Part shown: piece after piece, positions 1-7,973 of the stretch
How positions within the stretch are numbered: the first letter of the stretch is position 1
Layout of the letters: each line of letters begins with the position of its first letter
DNA from: CAZMHL01 sp045605445
GTDB taxonomy: Bacteria; Bacillota; Clostridia; RGIG6154
NCBI GenBank assembly: GCA_045605445.1
Contig: JAZUPZ010000007.1
Span: 4,099-68,098 of the forward strand
Reading direction: 5' to 3'
Length of the DNA stretch: 64,000 bases
Notes under the pieces: generated by a model
The model's database searches: none
The model's input: the letters and a program-made list of their open reading frames with translations, nothing else
What the model was told of the DNA's origin: nothing
Translations under genes and position numbers: made by a program

Positions 1-535
1 CTGAAATAATGCAGGATGACATATCTGCAACAAGAACCTTGTCGCCAACGTTTGGAACCTCAGGATATTTTGTTCCGAAAATGGTGTTGTTGTAGCAAAC
101 ATGAACATAGTCAGCATCTTCACGAACCATATCGGGAGTGATTGTAGGAATGTAAGCAAAGGTTCTGTCCTTTGAGCTTGCAATACATTTTGCATCGCCG
201 TATTTTGCAGCTTCTTCGTAAGCTTTCTTTGAGAACTGACCTGAAACAACATAGTCAGCCTTGCCGTTTTTCATAAGGTTAAGAGGAACTGCCGCAAACT
301 GGGTTGAAGCACCGCCCTGCATAAAGAGAACCTTGTAATTGTCCGGAATGTTCATAAGCTCACGGAGGTCTTTCTCAGCTTCCTTTATAATTGCATCGTA
401 AACAGGAGAACGGTGACTCATTTCCATTACAGACATTCCGCTTCCGTTATAATCTGTCATTTCCTTTGCACACTGTTCGAGTACCGGCATAGGTAACATA
501 GAAGGACCTGCCGAAAAATTGTAAACTCTACTCAT
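1..535 (-). CDS. serC: Phosphoserine aminotransferase, N-terminal part (runs off window)
   Basis: This is the first 178 codons of SerC, a PLP enzyme that converts 3-phosphohydroxypyruvate plus glutamate to phosphoserine in serine synthesis. The start is the ATG at 535, giving MSRVYNFSAGPSMLP, and the family hallmarks MSVMEMSHRS and GGASTQFAAVPLNL follow, as does a YVHVCYNNTIFGT-like segment. About half of the usual ~360 residues are present; the PLP lysine lies outside the window. A consensus promoter and two palindromic operators stand directly upstream, so it is probably the first gene of a repressed serine operon (serA would be expected next, off the window). The family call is secure. Confidence 0.95.
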   Translation of the reverse strand, partial: MSRVYNFSAGPSMLPMPVLEQCAKEMTDYNGSGMSVMEMSHRSPVYDAIIKEAEKDLRELMNIPDNYKVLFMQGGASTQFAAVPLNLMKNGKADYVVSGQFSKKAYEEAAKYGDAKCIASSKDRTFAYIPTITPDMVREDADYVHVCYNNTIFGTKYPEVPNVGDKVLVADMSSCIIS

Positions 536-575
536 TATATATACTTCCTTTCAAAATATGATTTACTGTTTAATT

Positions 576-619
576 TCAACCAGCGGTTGATTTTTTAAAA
601 CCCATCAACAAGCGGTTGA
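576..619. promoter_or_regulatory. Twin palindromic operators of the serC promoter
   Basis: Two 15-bp dyads, TCAACCAGCGGTTGA (576-590) and TCAACAAGCGGTTGA (605-619), lie 29 bp apart (start to start). The first is a perfect 6-3-6 palindrome and the second is a 5-5-5 one. The second overlaps the predicted transcription start, just downstream of the -10 box, and the first lies in the leader. This placement is typical of a repressor that blocks initiation. The regulator is not encoded nearby, so its identity is unknown. Confidence 0.75.
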
Positions 620-626
620 TTTTTAC

Positions 627-655
627 ATTATATACCTAAAGTTTAAAAATGTCAA
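627..655 (-). promoter_or_regulatory. serC sigma-A promoter
   Basis: On the minus strand TTGACA (655-650) is followed after exactly 17 bp by TATAAT (632-627), a perfect vegetative promoter. It reads towards serC. A promoter this strong next to two dyads implies control by repression. Confidence 0.85.
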
Positions 656-694
656 TAACAAAAGTTGAAATAATTTAAAAATGTTTTAAATCTA

Positions 695-723
695 TTTACA
701 CAATTGAAAATTTGTGGTAAAAT
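695..723 (+). promoter_or_regulatory. Promoter of the OLE RNA-oapA unit
   Basis: TTTACA (695-700), a 17-bp spacer and TAAAAT (718-723) predict a start near 730, about 20 nt before the terminal helix of the OLE RNA. It is divergent from the serC promoter, with 40 bp between the two -35 boxes. Confidence 0.7.
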
Positions 724-749
724 ATATTCCGTATAACTGTATATAAATA

Positions 750-1357
750 CAATGGCGCAGTATTCTAGTCAGAGTTGCTCATTTCCAGGACGGGCCTAAA
801 AATCCGTTGAAGGGCATATCGATGAAGTTCCTGGTGCCGGCTTTCGATGCCCAATCGAGGGTTGGTGCTGGGAGTTAAGAATTAAGGGCGTACTGCAATG
901 GCATGCAGAATACGTACCCTTTTTTCGTGGAGACCTGTGATTGTGGCGTATTTTCAGGATTGCTGTAAAGCAGACTAAAAAAAGCTACGACGCAGGGTTA
1001 AACCTGCTTGGCGGTAATTAAAAAGCTGTGGGCAGAGTAGCCTGCCTTGAGTGGCTATGGCGAATCAGGGATCAGACCCCGGGCGGTTAGGCCGATCGCC
1101 CCCGGTTATTGCTCTGTGAAACCATATCTGCAAAAGAGGCTAAGAATGAGTGAGTCTGCCAAGGAAATCTTCTAGACTGTTCTGACCAGGCGTATAAGGG
1201 ATTGCAGTGCGGACTAAGTGGCAATCAGGTAGCAAAGACCAGTAATGCTTTGAGGAGCGTTGTAAGCGGAAACCCCCGGGATTGGCGACGAGCCGGGAAC
1301 GCTTCGGGAAAACCGACCGGACCTAAGCCGTAAAATTTACCTTGTACGCTGCCATTG
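750..1357 (+). ncRNA. ole: OLE RNA (ornate large extremophilic RNA)
   Basis: A ~608-nt non-coding, GC-richer, strongly structured stretch. Its ends pair: CAATGGC at 750-756 with GCCATTG at 1351-1357. Internal hairpins are plain, for example CCCGGGCGG against CCGATCGCCCCCGG around 1077-1106, and the ACCCCCGGGA region near the 3' end. No ORF spans it. The length matches the ~610 nt known for OLE RNAs. The gene immediately downstream has the features of OLE-associated protein A, and dxs, tlyA, nadK, argR and recN follow, which is the described OLE neighbourhood. OLE RNAs form a membrane-associated ribonucleoprotein with OapA. The identification rests on length, terminal helix and context; I could not run a covariance model. 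Confidence 0.88.
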
Positions 1358-1388
1358 TTTTATATATATGAATTAAAGGAGAAATTAC

Positions 1389-1955
1389 TTGGAACAAAAG
1401 AAAAGAAAAGTAAAATTCAAAACGAGTAAGAAAAAAATAAGCCTTAAGTATGTGTTTGGAATAACCTTTCTTACCTTTATAATAGCCCTTATTCTCCAGA
1501 CGGTGTCAAAAATTCTTATGGAAAGCATTGCAATTTTCTATGCTTTCATTCTTCTTATCGTTGTAATAATGATAGGTATAGTGTTTGACATAATCGGTAT
1601 GGCGGTTACCTCTGCCGACGATGCGGCGTTTTTCTCAATGGCGGCTGACAGGATAAGAGGCGCGAAGGAGGCCATTTCCCTTATAAAAAATGCGGAAAAG
1701 GTTTCAAATGTTGCAAACGACGTAATTGGCGACGTTTGCGGAATCATAAGCGGAAGCATCGGCGCGGCGATAATTGCCTCCATTTCAGCGGGCAAAAGCG
1801 TAACCGAGGCGCTCTGGCTCTCCCTTCTTATAACGGGAAGCGTTTCAGCGCTTACCGTAGGGGGAAAGGCGGCAGGAAAATTTATAGCTATTTCATATAA
1901 CAGCTATATAGTTTATGCGGCAGGAAAAATAATTGCTCTTTTTAAAAGAGGATAA
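1389..1955 (+). CDS. oapA: OLE-associated membrane protein OapA
   Basis: A 188-aa basic membrane protein read from a TTG start with an AAAGGAG site 7 nt upstream. It has hydrophobic segments at about residues 22-42, 46-75, 110-128 and 140-158, separated by a polar loop with the pattern DDAAFFSMAADRIRGAKEA followed by NDVIGDVCGIISGS. Such a charged loop between transmembrane segments is the hallmark of OapA, which binds OLE RNA and carries it to the membrane. It begins 32 nt after the RNA's terminal helix and so is probably on the same primary transcript. The lysine-rich first 20 residues could contact RNA. The call depends jointly on the RNA and the gene context. Confidence 0.87.
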   Translation: MEQKKRKVKFKTSKKKISLKYVFGITFLTFIIALILQTVSKILMESIAIFYAFILLIVVIMIGIVFDIIGMAVTSADDAAFFSMAADRIRGAKEAISLIKNAEKVSNVANDVIGDVCGIISGSIGAAIIASISAGKSVTEALWLSLLITGSVSALTVGGKAAGKFIAISYNSYIVYAAGKIIALFKRG

Positions 1956-1975
1956 TATAAAAAAGAGGAAATACT

Positions 1976-3793
1976 GTGAAAATACTTGATTCGGTTAATT
2001 ATCCTAACGACCTGAAAAAACTGAATAATTCGCAGCTTGAACAGCTTTCGGGAGAGATAAGGGAGCTTCTTGTTGAAACCGTTTCAAAAAACGGAGGACA
2101 TCTTGCCTCAAACCTTGGTATTGTTGAACTCACCGTTTCTCTTCTTAAGGCTTTCAATCTTCCAAAGGATAAGATTGTTTACGACGTAGGTCATCAGAGC
2201 TATGTACATAAAATTCTTACGGGAAGAAAGGAAAGGTTTTCAACCCTAAGAACCTTTGGCGGACTTTCGGGCTTCCCGAAGACTTCCGAAAGCGAATACG
2301 ACACCTTTGAAACAGGGCACAGCGGAACGGCAATTTCCGTTGCCTACGGAATTGCAGAGGCAAACAGGCTTGATAAAAATAATGATTTTGCCATTGCGGT
2401 TGTAGGCGATGCTTCTCTTTCAAACGGGCTTTCAATGGAGGGAATGAACAACGCGGGACGTTCCTCCACAAGGCTCATTGTTATTTTGAACGACAATGAA
2501 ATGTCAATTTCTCCAAACGTTGGTAATTTAAGAACCTATCTTACAAAATTAAGAACTCAGCCGGGGTATAACAGCTTTAAGGCAGACGTGGAAAAGTTTC
2601 TTGAAAAAATTCCTCTTATCGGAGCACCGGTAGGGAAATTTCTTAAAAAAACCAAATACGGAATTAAGCATATGCTTATTCCCGGAACCCTCTTTGAGGG
2701 CTTCGGCTTTAATTATATAGGACCTATCGACGGTCACAACATCGGGCTTATGACAACAGTTTTCGAAAGAGCGAAAACAATGGAACAGCCTGTTTTTATT
2801 CACGTTGTTACAAAAAAGGGAAAGGGATATTCCTTTGCCGAGAAAACTCCCGGACTTTACCACGGAACGGGAAGCTTTAACAGCAAAAAGCCTATTGAAT
2901 ATAAGGTTAATGAAAACAGCTATTCGGAAATCGCAGGAAGAGAGCTTACCCGTCTTGGCAAGGAAAACGATAAAATTGTGGCGGTTTGCGCTGCAATGGA
3001 GGACGGAACGGGGCTTTACCGTTTCCACAGGGAAATTCCTGAAAGATTTTTCGATGTGGGCATCAGCGAGGAGCACGCGGTAACCTTCTGCGGAGGGCTT
3101 GCCTCGCAGGGGAAAATTCCCGTTTTTGCGGTTTATTCAACCTTTCTTCAAAGGTGCTATGATAATATAATCCACGATGTGGCTCTTTCAAAAAGGCACG
3201 TTGTTTTCCTTGTGGACAGAGGCGGAATTTCCGGTCCTGACGGCGAAACCCATCAGGGCATTTTCGACGTTCCTATGCTAATGAGCATTCCGGGGGTTAA
3301 AATTTACACTCCTTCTACAGACAAAGAGCTTGAAAAGGCAATAGAAACAGCGGTGCTTTATGACAACTGTCCCGTTTTTGTAAGATATCCCAAGGGAAAT
3401 GCAAAAAAAGACAGCCGGGAGGTTGACATAAGCAGGGCAAGAATTTTAAGGGAAGGCAAAAACGTAACCGTTGTAACAATGTCGAAAATGACAGAGGTAG
3501 TGTCAGAAACAGAATTTGACGGCGACCATATTCATCTTAACTGCATAAAGCCGATTGATACAGAAACAATTTACAGCTCGGCTGTTAAAACCGGCAGGGT
3601 AATCACCTTTGAGGACAATATGGTTTCCTGCGGTATGGGACAGGCACTTTCAGACCTTTTGAGAGCAAAAGGCTTTGAAGGGAAAATTGAAAATGTGGGG
3701 CTTGACGGCTTTGTGGAGCACGGAAGCGTTGAAGAGCTTCTTGAAAAATACGGACTTAATGAAGAGGGTATTAAAAAGAGGATTTATAAATGA
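1976..3793 (+). CDS. dxs: 1-deoxy-D-xylulose-5-phosphate synthase
   Basis: A thiamine-diphosphate enzyme that condenses pyruvate and glyceraldehyde 3-phosphate, the first step of the MEP isoprenoid pathway; cytoplasmic. The 605 residues show GGHLASNLG (40-48), GHQSYVHKILTGR (72-84), the TPP motif GDASLSNG...MNN (144-159), NDNEMSIS (172-179) and the catalytic-glutamate region SEEHAVTF (364-371), then the C-terminal transketolase domain. The TPP segment departs from the usual GDGALTGG, and the protein is slightly shorter than the typical 620-640 aa. The start is GTG with AAAAGAGG upstream. The last 4 nt overlap tlyA (ATGA), so translation is coupled. Dxs sits in this position in other OLE clusters. 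Confidence 0.96.
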   Translation: MKILDSVNYPNDLKKLNNSQLEQLSGEIRELLVETVSKNGGHLASNLGIVELTVSLLKAFNLPKDKIVYDVGHQSYVHKILTGRKERFSTLRTFGGLSGFPKTSESEYDTFETGHSGTAISVAYGIAEANRLDKNNDFAIAVVGDASLSNGLSMEGMNNAGRSSTRLIVILNDNEMSISPNVGNLRTYLTKLRTQPGYNSFKADVEKFLEKIPLIGAPVGKFLKKTKYGIKHMLIPGTLFEGFGFNYIGPIDGHNIGLMTTVFERAKTMEQPVFIHVVTKKGKGYSFAEKTPGLYHGTGSFNSKKPIEYKVNENSYSEIAGRELTRLGKENDKIVAVCAAMEDGTGLYRFHREIPERFFDVGISEEHAVTFCGGLASQGKIPVFAVYSTFLQRCYDNIIHDVALSKRHVVFLVDRGGISGPDGETHQGIFDVPMLMSIPGVKIYTPSTDKELEKAIETAVLYDNCPVFVRYPKGNAKKDSREVDISRARILREGKNVTVVTMSKMTEVVSETEFDGDHIHLNCIKPIDTETIYSSAVKTGRVITFEDNMVSCGMGQALSDLLRAKGFEGKIENVGLDGFVEHGSVEELLEKYGLNEEGIKKRIYK

Positions 3794-4578
3794 AGCAAAG
3801 ACTTGATATATACCTGTTTGAAAACGGACTTGCCGAAAGCAGGGAAAAAGCAAAAAGCATAATAATGAGCGGTAATGTTTACGTTAACGACCAGAAAACC
3901 GACAAGGCAGGCTTTGCCGTAAAGGAAGGGGACATGGTTGAGGTTCGCGGTAAAACAAACCCTTATGTAAGCCGCGGCGGTCTTAAGCTTGAAAAGGCTA
4001 TAAACAACTTCGGCGTAAGCCTTGAGGGGAAGATTGCAATGGACATAGGCGCCTCTACCGGCGGATTTACCGACTGTATGCTGCAAAACGGCGCAGTAAA
4101 GGTTTTCTCGGTAGATGTTGGCTACGGTCAGCTTGCCTGGAAGCTTCGCGAGGACAAAAGAGTTGTTAATATGGAAAGAACCAACATAAGAAACGTTACC
4201 CCTGAAGATATCGGGGACAAACTTGATTTTGCTTCAATCGACGTTTCCTTTATTTCCCTTAAGCTGGTTCTTCCCGTTGCAAAGGAGCTTTTATCGGAAA
4301 ACGGCGAAATCCTCTGCCTTATAAAGCCCCAGTTTGAGGCGGGCAGGGAAAACGTAGGCAAAAAAGGAGTTGTAAGGGACATTAAGGTTCATTACGAGGT
4401 TGTTAAAACAATTGCAGACTTTGCCCTTTCGATCGGGCTTTATCCTAAGGCGTTTGACTTTTCGCCCATAAGAGGCCCCGAAGGTAATATTGAATATTTA
4501 ATGTATCTTGACAAAAAGGAAAATAACATAGAAATAGATTATAAAAAAGTGGTAGACGAAAGTCACGCTTTATTGTAG
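3790..4578 (+). CDS. tlyA: TlyA-family rRNA 2'-O-methyltransferase
   Basis: A 262-aa protein with an N-terminal S4 RNA-binding domain (about 1-60, including ARE-like SREKAKSIIMSG and the VNDQ loop) followed by an FtsJ-like methyltransferase. Motif I is DIGASTGGFTDC, and LIKPQFEAG carries the catalytic-region lysine. Family members methylate ribose positions of 16S and/or 23S rRNA using SAM. In Firmicutes the gene usually lies between dxs and nadK, as here; it overlaps dxs by 4 nt and lies 8 nt from nadK. The older name FtsJ-like protein or haemolysin A refers to the same family. Confidence 0.94.
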   Translation: MKQRLDIYLFENGLAESREKAKSIIMSGNVYVNDQKTDKAGFAVKEGDMVEVRGKTNPYVSRGGLKLEKAINNFGVSLEGKIAMDIGASTGGFTDCMLQNGAVKVFSVDVGYGQLAWKLREDKRVVNMERTNIRNVTPEDIGDKLDFASIDVSFISLKLVLPVAKELLSENGEILCLIKPQFEAGRENVGKKGVVRDIKVHYEVVKTIADFALSIGLYPKAFDFSPIRGPEGNIEYLMYLDKKENNIEIDYKKVVDESHALL

Positions 4579-4586
4579 GTGGTTTT

Positions 4587-5429
4587 ATGAAAATTGCTCT
4601 TGTTTCAAACCCAAGCCGTGATATCGGGCTTGCAGAGAGCAGAAAAACAGCGGAAAAGTTAATAGAAATGAACGTTCAGGTTGTTACCGAAAGCGAGGGC
4701 ATAAAGGGAACAACGGTTGTAAAGGATACTGATGCTCTGTTCAGAGAAGCCGACCTTGCTGTTGTTATCGGCGGAGACGGAACTCTTCTTTCAGCCGCTC
4801 AGTACGGAGCAAAATACAATGTTCCCCTTTTAGGGCTCAATGCAGGCAGGCTGGGCTTTCTTGTTGAACTTGAAAAGGGCGACGGTGCCCTTCTTGAAAA
4901 GGTTGTAAGGGGAGAGTATTCAACCGAAGAGAGAATGATGCTTTCCGCAAGGGTTGAAAGAAACGGCAAAGAGGTTTACCGCTGTGATGCTCTTAACGAT
5001 ATTGTTGTTTCCAAGGGCGTTCTTTCAAAAATGATAAATCTTCAGCTTAAAATCGACTCGGTTGGAGTTAACGATTATTATGCCGACGGGCTTATTCTTT
5101 CAACGCCTACGGGCTCAACGGCTTATTCCCTTTCTGCGGGCGGTCCCGTTGTTGCTCCTGCCATAAATGCAATAGTGGTAACTCCCGTTTGTGCTCATAC
5201 GATGACCTCAAGACCAATGGTAATTTCTGACAGTCAGACTGCCGAAATAACCGTTAAGTTTTATCATAACGAGGACGTTCGCCTAAGCCGTGACGGAGCA
5301 GACCATATTGCCCTTTGCGACGGCGACGTAATAACCGTTACAAAGTCAGACAAAAAGGTTAAGCTTATAAGATGCAACAGCTTAAGCTTTTTCGACGTGC
5401 TTTACAGAAAGCTTTCAGAAAGGAAGTAA
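4587..5429 (+). CDS. nadK: NAD kinase
   Basis: Phosphorylates NAD to NADP with ATP or polyphosphate. The 280-aa sequence has the GGDGTLL signature (about 62-68), the NAGRLGFLVEL strand that follows, and the glycine-rich TPTGSTAYSLSAGGP block (about 172-186) that binds NAD. Length and motif order are standard (PpnK). It is part of the dxs-tlyA-nadK-argR-recN operon, with an 8-nt gap upstream and 4 nt downstream. Confidence 0.95.
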   Translation: MKIALVSNPSRDIGLAESRKTAEKLIEMNVQVVTESEGIKGTTVVKDTDALFREADLAVVIGGDGTLLSAAQYGAKYNVPLLGLNAGRLGFLVELEKGDGALLEKVVRGEYSTEERMMLSARVERNGKEVYRCDALNDIVVSKGVLSKMINLQLKIDSVGVNDYYADGLILSTPTGSTAYSLSAGGPVVAPAINAIVVTPVCAHTMTSRPMVISDSQTAEITVKFYHNEDVRLSRDGADHIALCDGDVITVTKSDKKVKLIRCNSLSFFDVLYRKLSERK

Positions 5430-5433
5430 AACA

Positions 5434-5889
5434 ATGTCCAAAAAATTAAGGCACAATGCCATAATTAAGCTTATAAATGAGCAGGTTATCGAAACTCAGG
5501 GACAGCTTACCCAGAAGCTGATTGAAATGGGCTATGATGTAACTCAGGCAACCGTTTCAAGAGACATAAAGGAATTAAGACTTGTTAAAATCGCAGACTA
5601 TGCGGACAGATACAGATATGCAACTCCCGGCAGAAAAGACGAGGCAGACGTAAGAAGCCGTTACATTGGCGTTTTAAAACACGGGGCGGTTTCCATAAGA
5701 GTTGCAATGAATCTTGTGGTAGTAAAAACAATTGCAGGGTCTGCTCAGGGCTGTGCAATGGCAATAGAAACCTTAGGCTTTGAGGATATAATCGGGGTTA
5801 TAGCGGGTGACGATACCCTGTTTATCGCTCTCGGCTCCGAGGACGAGGCAAGAAGCCTTGTAGAAAAACTGGAAGAGGTAATAGGCTGA
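5434..5889 (+). CDS. argR: Arginine repressor ArgR/AhrC
   Basis: A 151-aa arginine-dependent DNA-binding protein that represses arginine biosynthesis and may activate catabolism. The N-terminal winged helix (about 1-70) contains QATVSRDIKELRLVKI. The C-terminal hexamerisation and arginine-binding domain contains VVKTIAGSAQGCA and the GDDTLFIA motif. It overlaps recN by one base (TGATG). The argR-recN pairing is widespread in Firmicutes. Confidence 0.95.
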   Translation: MSKKLRHNAIIKLINEQVIETQGQLTQKLIEMGYDVTQATVSRDIKELRLVKIADYADRYRYATPGRKDEADVRSRYIGVLKHGAVSIRVAMNLVVVKTIAGSAQGCAMAIETLGFEDIIGVIAGDDTLFIALGSEDEARSLVEKLEEVIG

Positions 5890-7562
5890 TGCTTAGCAAT
5901 CTGCATATAGAAAACATCGCAATTATCGATAATGTGAATATAGATTTTACCGATGGCTTTCAGGTGCTCACAGGACAAACGGGCGCCGGAAAATCTATTA
6001 TAATCGACTCTATAAATCTGCTTACCGGGGAAAGAAGCTCCCGTGAGCTGGTTCGTACCGGAGCGGAAAAAGGTTTTGTTGAAGGCGCGGTATATACAAC
6101 TGACAAAAAGGTTTATGAAATGCTCAACGAGGCGGGAATTTCATACTTTGAGGGAGACCCGCTTATTCTTTCAAGAGAAATAAGCAAAGACGGAAGAAGC
6201 GTTGTAAGAATCAATTCAAGAACTGCAACAACAGGGCTTTTAAAAAGCATTTGCGCAAGAATTATAAATATCCACGGTCAGCACGATAACCAGGCAATTC
6301 TTGACGTTTCCTGCCATGGGGAGATTCTCGACAGCTACGCAAAAAACGAAGAGCTTCTTAAGGGTTACCGCAGGGAATATAACGAATATAAAAGAATAAA
6401 GAACGAGCTGGAATCCGAGGATGAAGACATTTCCTTAAAGGAACAGAAAAAGGAGTTTCTTGAATTCCAGATTGATGAAATTGAAAAGGCAAAGCTTAAG
6501 ATTGGAGAAGATGAAGAGCTTTCGGACATAAGAAAAAGATATTTAAACAGCGAAAAAATTCTTCTTAATCTTAATGCTTCCTACAGCGCTCTTATGGGCG
6601 ACGAGGAAAGCCTTGGCGCAAATCAGCAGATTAAAGCCGCAATCAAGGGAATGCAGGATTTATCCGACCTGGTTGAGGACGCCGACGGGCTTTCAAAAAA
6701 GCTTGAGGAAATTTACTATCTTCTTGACGACGTTTCCGAAACCCTGAGGGATTTAAAGGATGGCGACAATTCTGAAGAGGTTGACATAAACTATATAGAA
6801 GAAAGAATCGACCTTATTAACCGTCTTAAAAAGAAATACGGTTCAACGGTTGAGGAAATTCTTGAAACAAAGGAAAAGCTTGAAGAGGAGCTTCTTGAAA
6901 TTGAGAACTCCGATGAATATAAAAAGAAGCTTGAAAAAGAGCTGAAAATTCAGCTTAAAAAAACCTCAGCTCTTGCCGATGAGCTTTCAGAGAAAAGAAA
7001 AAAGGCGGGAGAGGAGCTGGCAAAGCAGGTTCTTGTTCAGCTTAAAGACCTGGAAATGCCAAACGTAACCTTTAAGGTTGAAATTGAAGATGCGCCCCTT
7101 TCTTCAAAAGGAAAGGATAAAATTGAATTTATGATTTCCGCAAATGCGGGCGAGGCGCTTAAGCCTTTAAGCAAGGTAGCCTCCGGCGGTGAGCTTTCAA
7201 GAATAATTCTTGCACTTAAAGTTATATTAAGTAAGAACGATTTTGTTTCAACTATGATTTTTGACGAGGTTGACACCGGCGTAAGCGGGAGTGCGGCTCA
7301 GAAAATTGCTGAAAAAATAAAGGCTGTTTCAAAGGAAAAACAGGTTTTTGTTATAACTCATCTGCCCCAGATGGCAGCTTTTGGCGACTCCCACTATCTT
7401 ATAGAAAAGGAAGCAACGGGCGGCAAAACCTCATCAAAGGTAACTCTTCTTAATGAAGAGGGCAGAGTGGCCGAAATTGCAAGGCTTTTAAGCGGAAGCG
7501 TAATAACAGAAAATGCGCTTAACAATGCAAGGGAGCTTATTTCTCTGGGAAAGGATTTTTAA
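5889..7562 (+). CDS. recN: DNA repair ATPase RecN
   Basis: An SMC-like ATPase that acts at double-strand breaks ahead of RecA. The 557 residues show Walker A GQTGAGKS (29-36), the Q-loop region HGQHDNQAIL, two central coiled-coil stretches (about 155-225 and 290-375, Glu/Lys-rich), the ABC signature SGGELSRI and Walker B MIFDEVDTGVSG near the C-terminus. Length and motif order are normal for the family. The stop codon directly abuts the next start. Confidence 0.95.
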   Translation: MLSNLHIENIAIIDNVNIDFTDGFQVLTGQTGAGKSIIIDSINLLTGERSSRELVRTGAEKGFVEGAVYTTDKKVYEMLNEAGISYFEGDPLILSREISKDGRSVVRINSRTATTGLLKSICARIINIHGQHDNQAILDVSCHGEILDSYAKNEELLKGYRREYNEYKRIKNELESEDEDISLKEQKKEFLEFQIDEIEKAKLKIGEDEELSDIRKRYLNSEKILLNLNASYSALMGDEESLGANQQIKAAIKGMQDLSDLVEDADGLSKKLEEIYYLLDDVSETLRDLKDGDNSEEVDINYIEERIDLINRLKKKYGSTVEEILETKEKLEEELLEIENSDEYKKKLEKELKIQLKKTSALADELSEKRKKAGEELAKQVLVQLKDLEMPNVTFKVEIEDAPLSSKGKDKIEFMISANAGEALKPLSKVASGGELSRIILALKVILSKNDFVSTMIFDEVDTGVSGSAAQKIAEKIKAVSKEKQVFVITHLPQMAAFGDSHYLIEKEATGGKTSSKVTLLNEEGRVAEIARLLSGSVITENALNNARELISLGKDF

Positions 7563-7973
7563 ATGGAAAAGGCAGAAGGAATCCTTGTGGAAAACAAGGG
7601 GGAACTTTCAAAGGTTAAAATAGTAAGAGGTTCAATGTGCGGAGAAAGCTGCGGAAGCTGCAATCTTTGCGGAAAAAGAGAAACCTTCGTTTTTGCCCGT
7701 AACAAAGCAGGCGCCGTAAAGGGCGACAGAGTTGTTCTTGAAATGGACTCTGCTTCGGGACTTAAAGCGGCATTTCTTGTTTACGGCATGCCTCTTGTTA
7801 TCCTTATTCTCGGAATTGTGCTTATTGCTGTTTTTAATTCTGACCAGATAAAAGGGCTTTTGCTTGTGCTTTTTGCAATAGTTCTCTGGTTCTTTGTGGT
7901 TAAGCTTATTGATAAAAATATGAAACCGGCGGCGGAAATAACTGAGGTGGTATGTAAAAATGATACCGAATAA
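7563..7973 (+). CDS. RseC/MucC-like (SoxR-reducing system) membrane protein
   Basis: A 136-aa protein with an N-terminal beta-rich domain carrying a cysteine cluster (MCGESCGSCNLC, about 21-32), two adjacent transmembrane helices (about 69-91 and 95-113) and a short cytoplasmic tail. This is the architecture of the RseC/MucC family, related to the RsxC/Rnf-linked SoxR-reducing proteins; in anaerobes these may serve redox sensing or electron transfer. It starts immediately after the recN stop and its own stop lies inside the next gene, so it is co-translated with both. Confidence 0.8.
   Translation: MEKAEGILVENKGELSKVKIVRGSMCGESCGSCNLCGKRETFVFARNKAGAVKGDRVVLEMDSASGLKAAFLVYGMPLVILILGIVLIAVFNSDQIKGLLLVLFAIVLWFFVVKLIDKNMKPAAEITEVVCKNDTE

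Noticed and set aside
750..1357. tmRNA, RNase P RNA or a group II intron in the structured gap
   Set aside because: No tRNA-like end, tag frame, RNase P core or intron domain V was found, while length, terminal helix, oapA and gene order all fit OLE RNA.
2549..3076. Minus-strand ORF of 175 codons inside dxs
   Set aside because: It is a mirror frame of a strongly conserved gene, with no ribosome site or homology.
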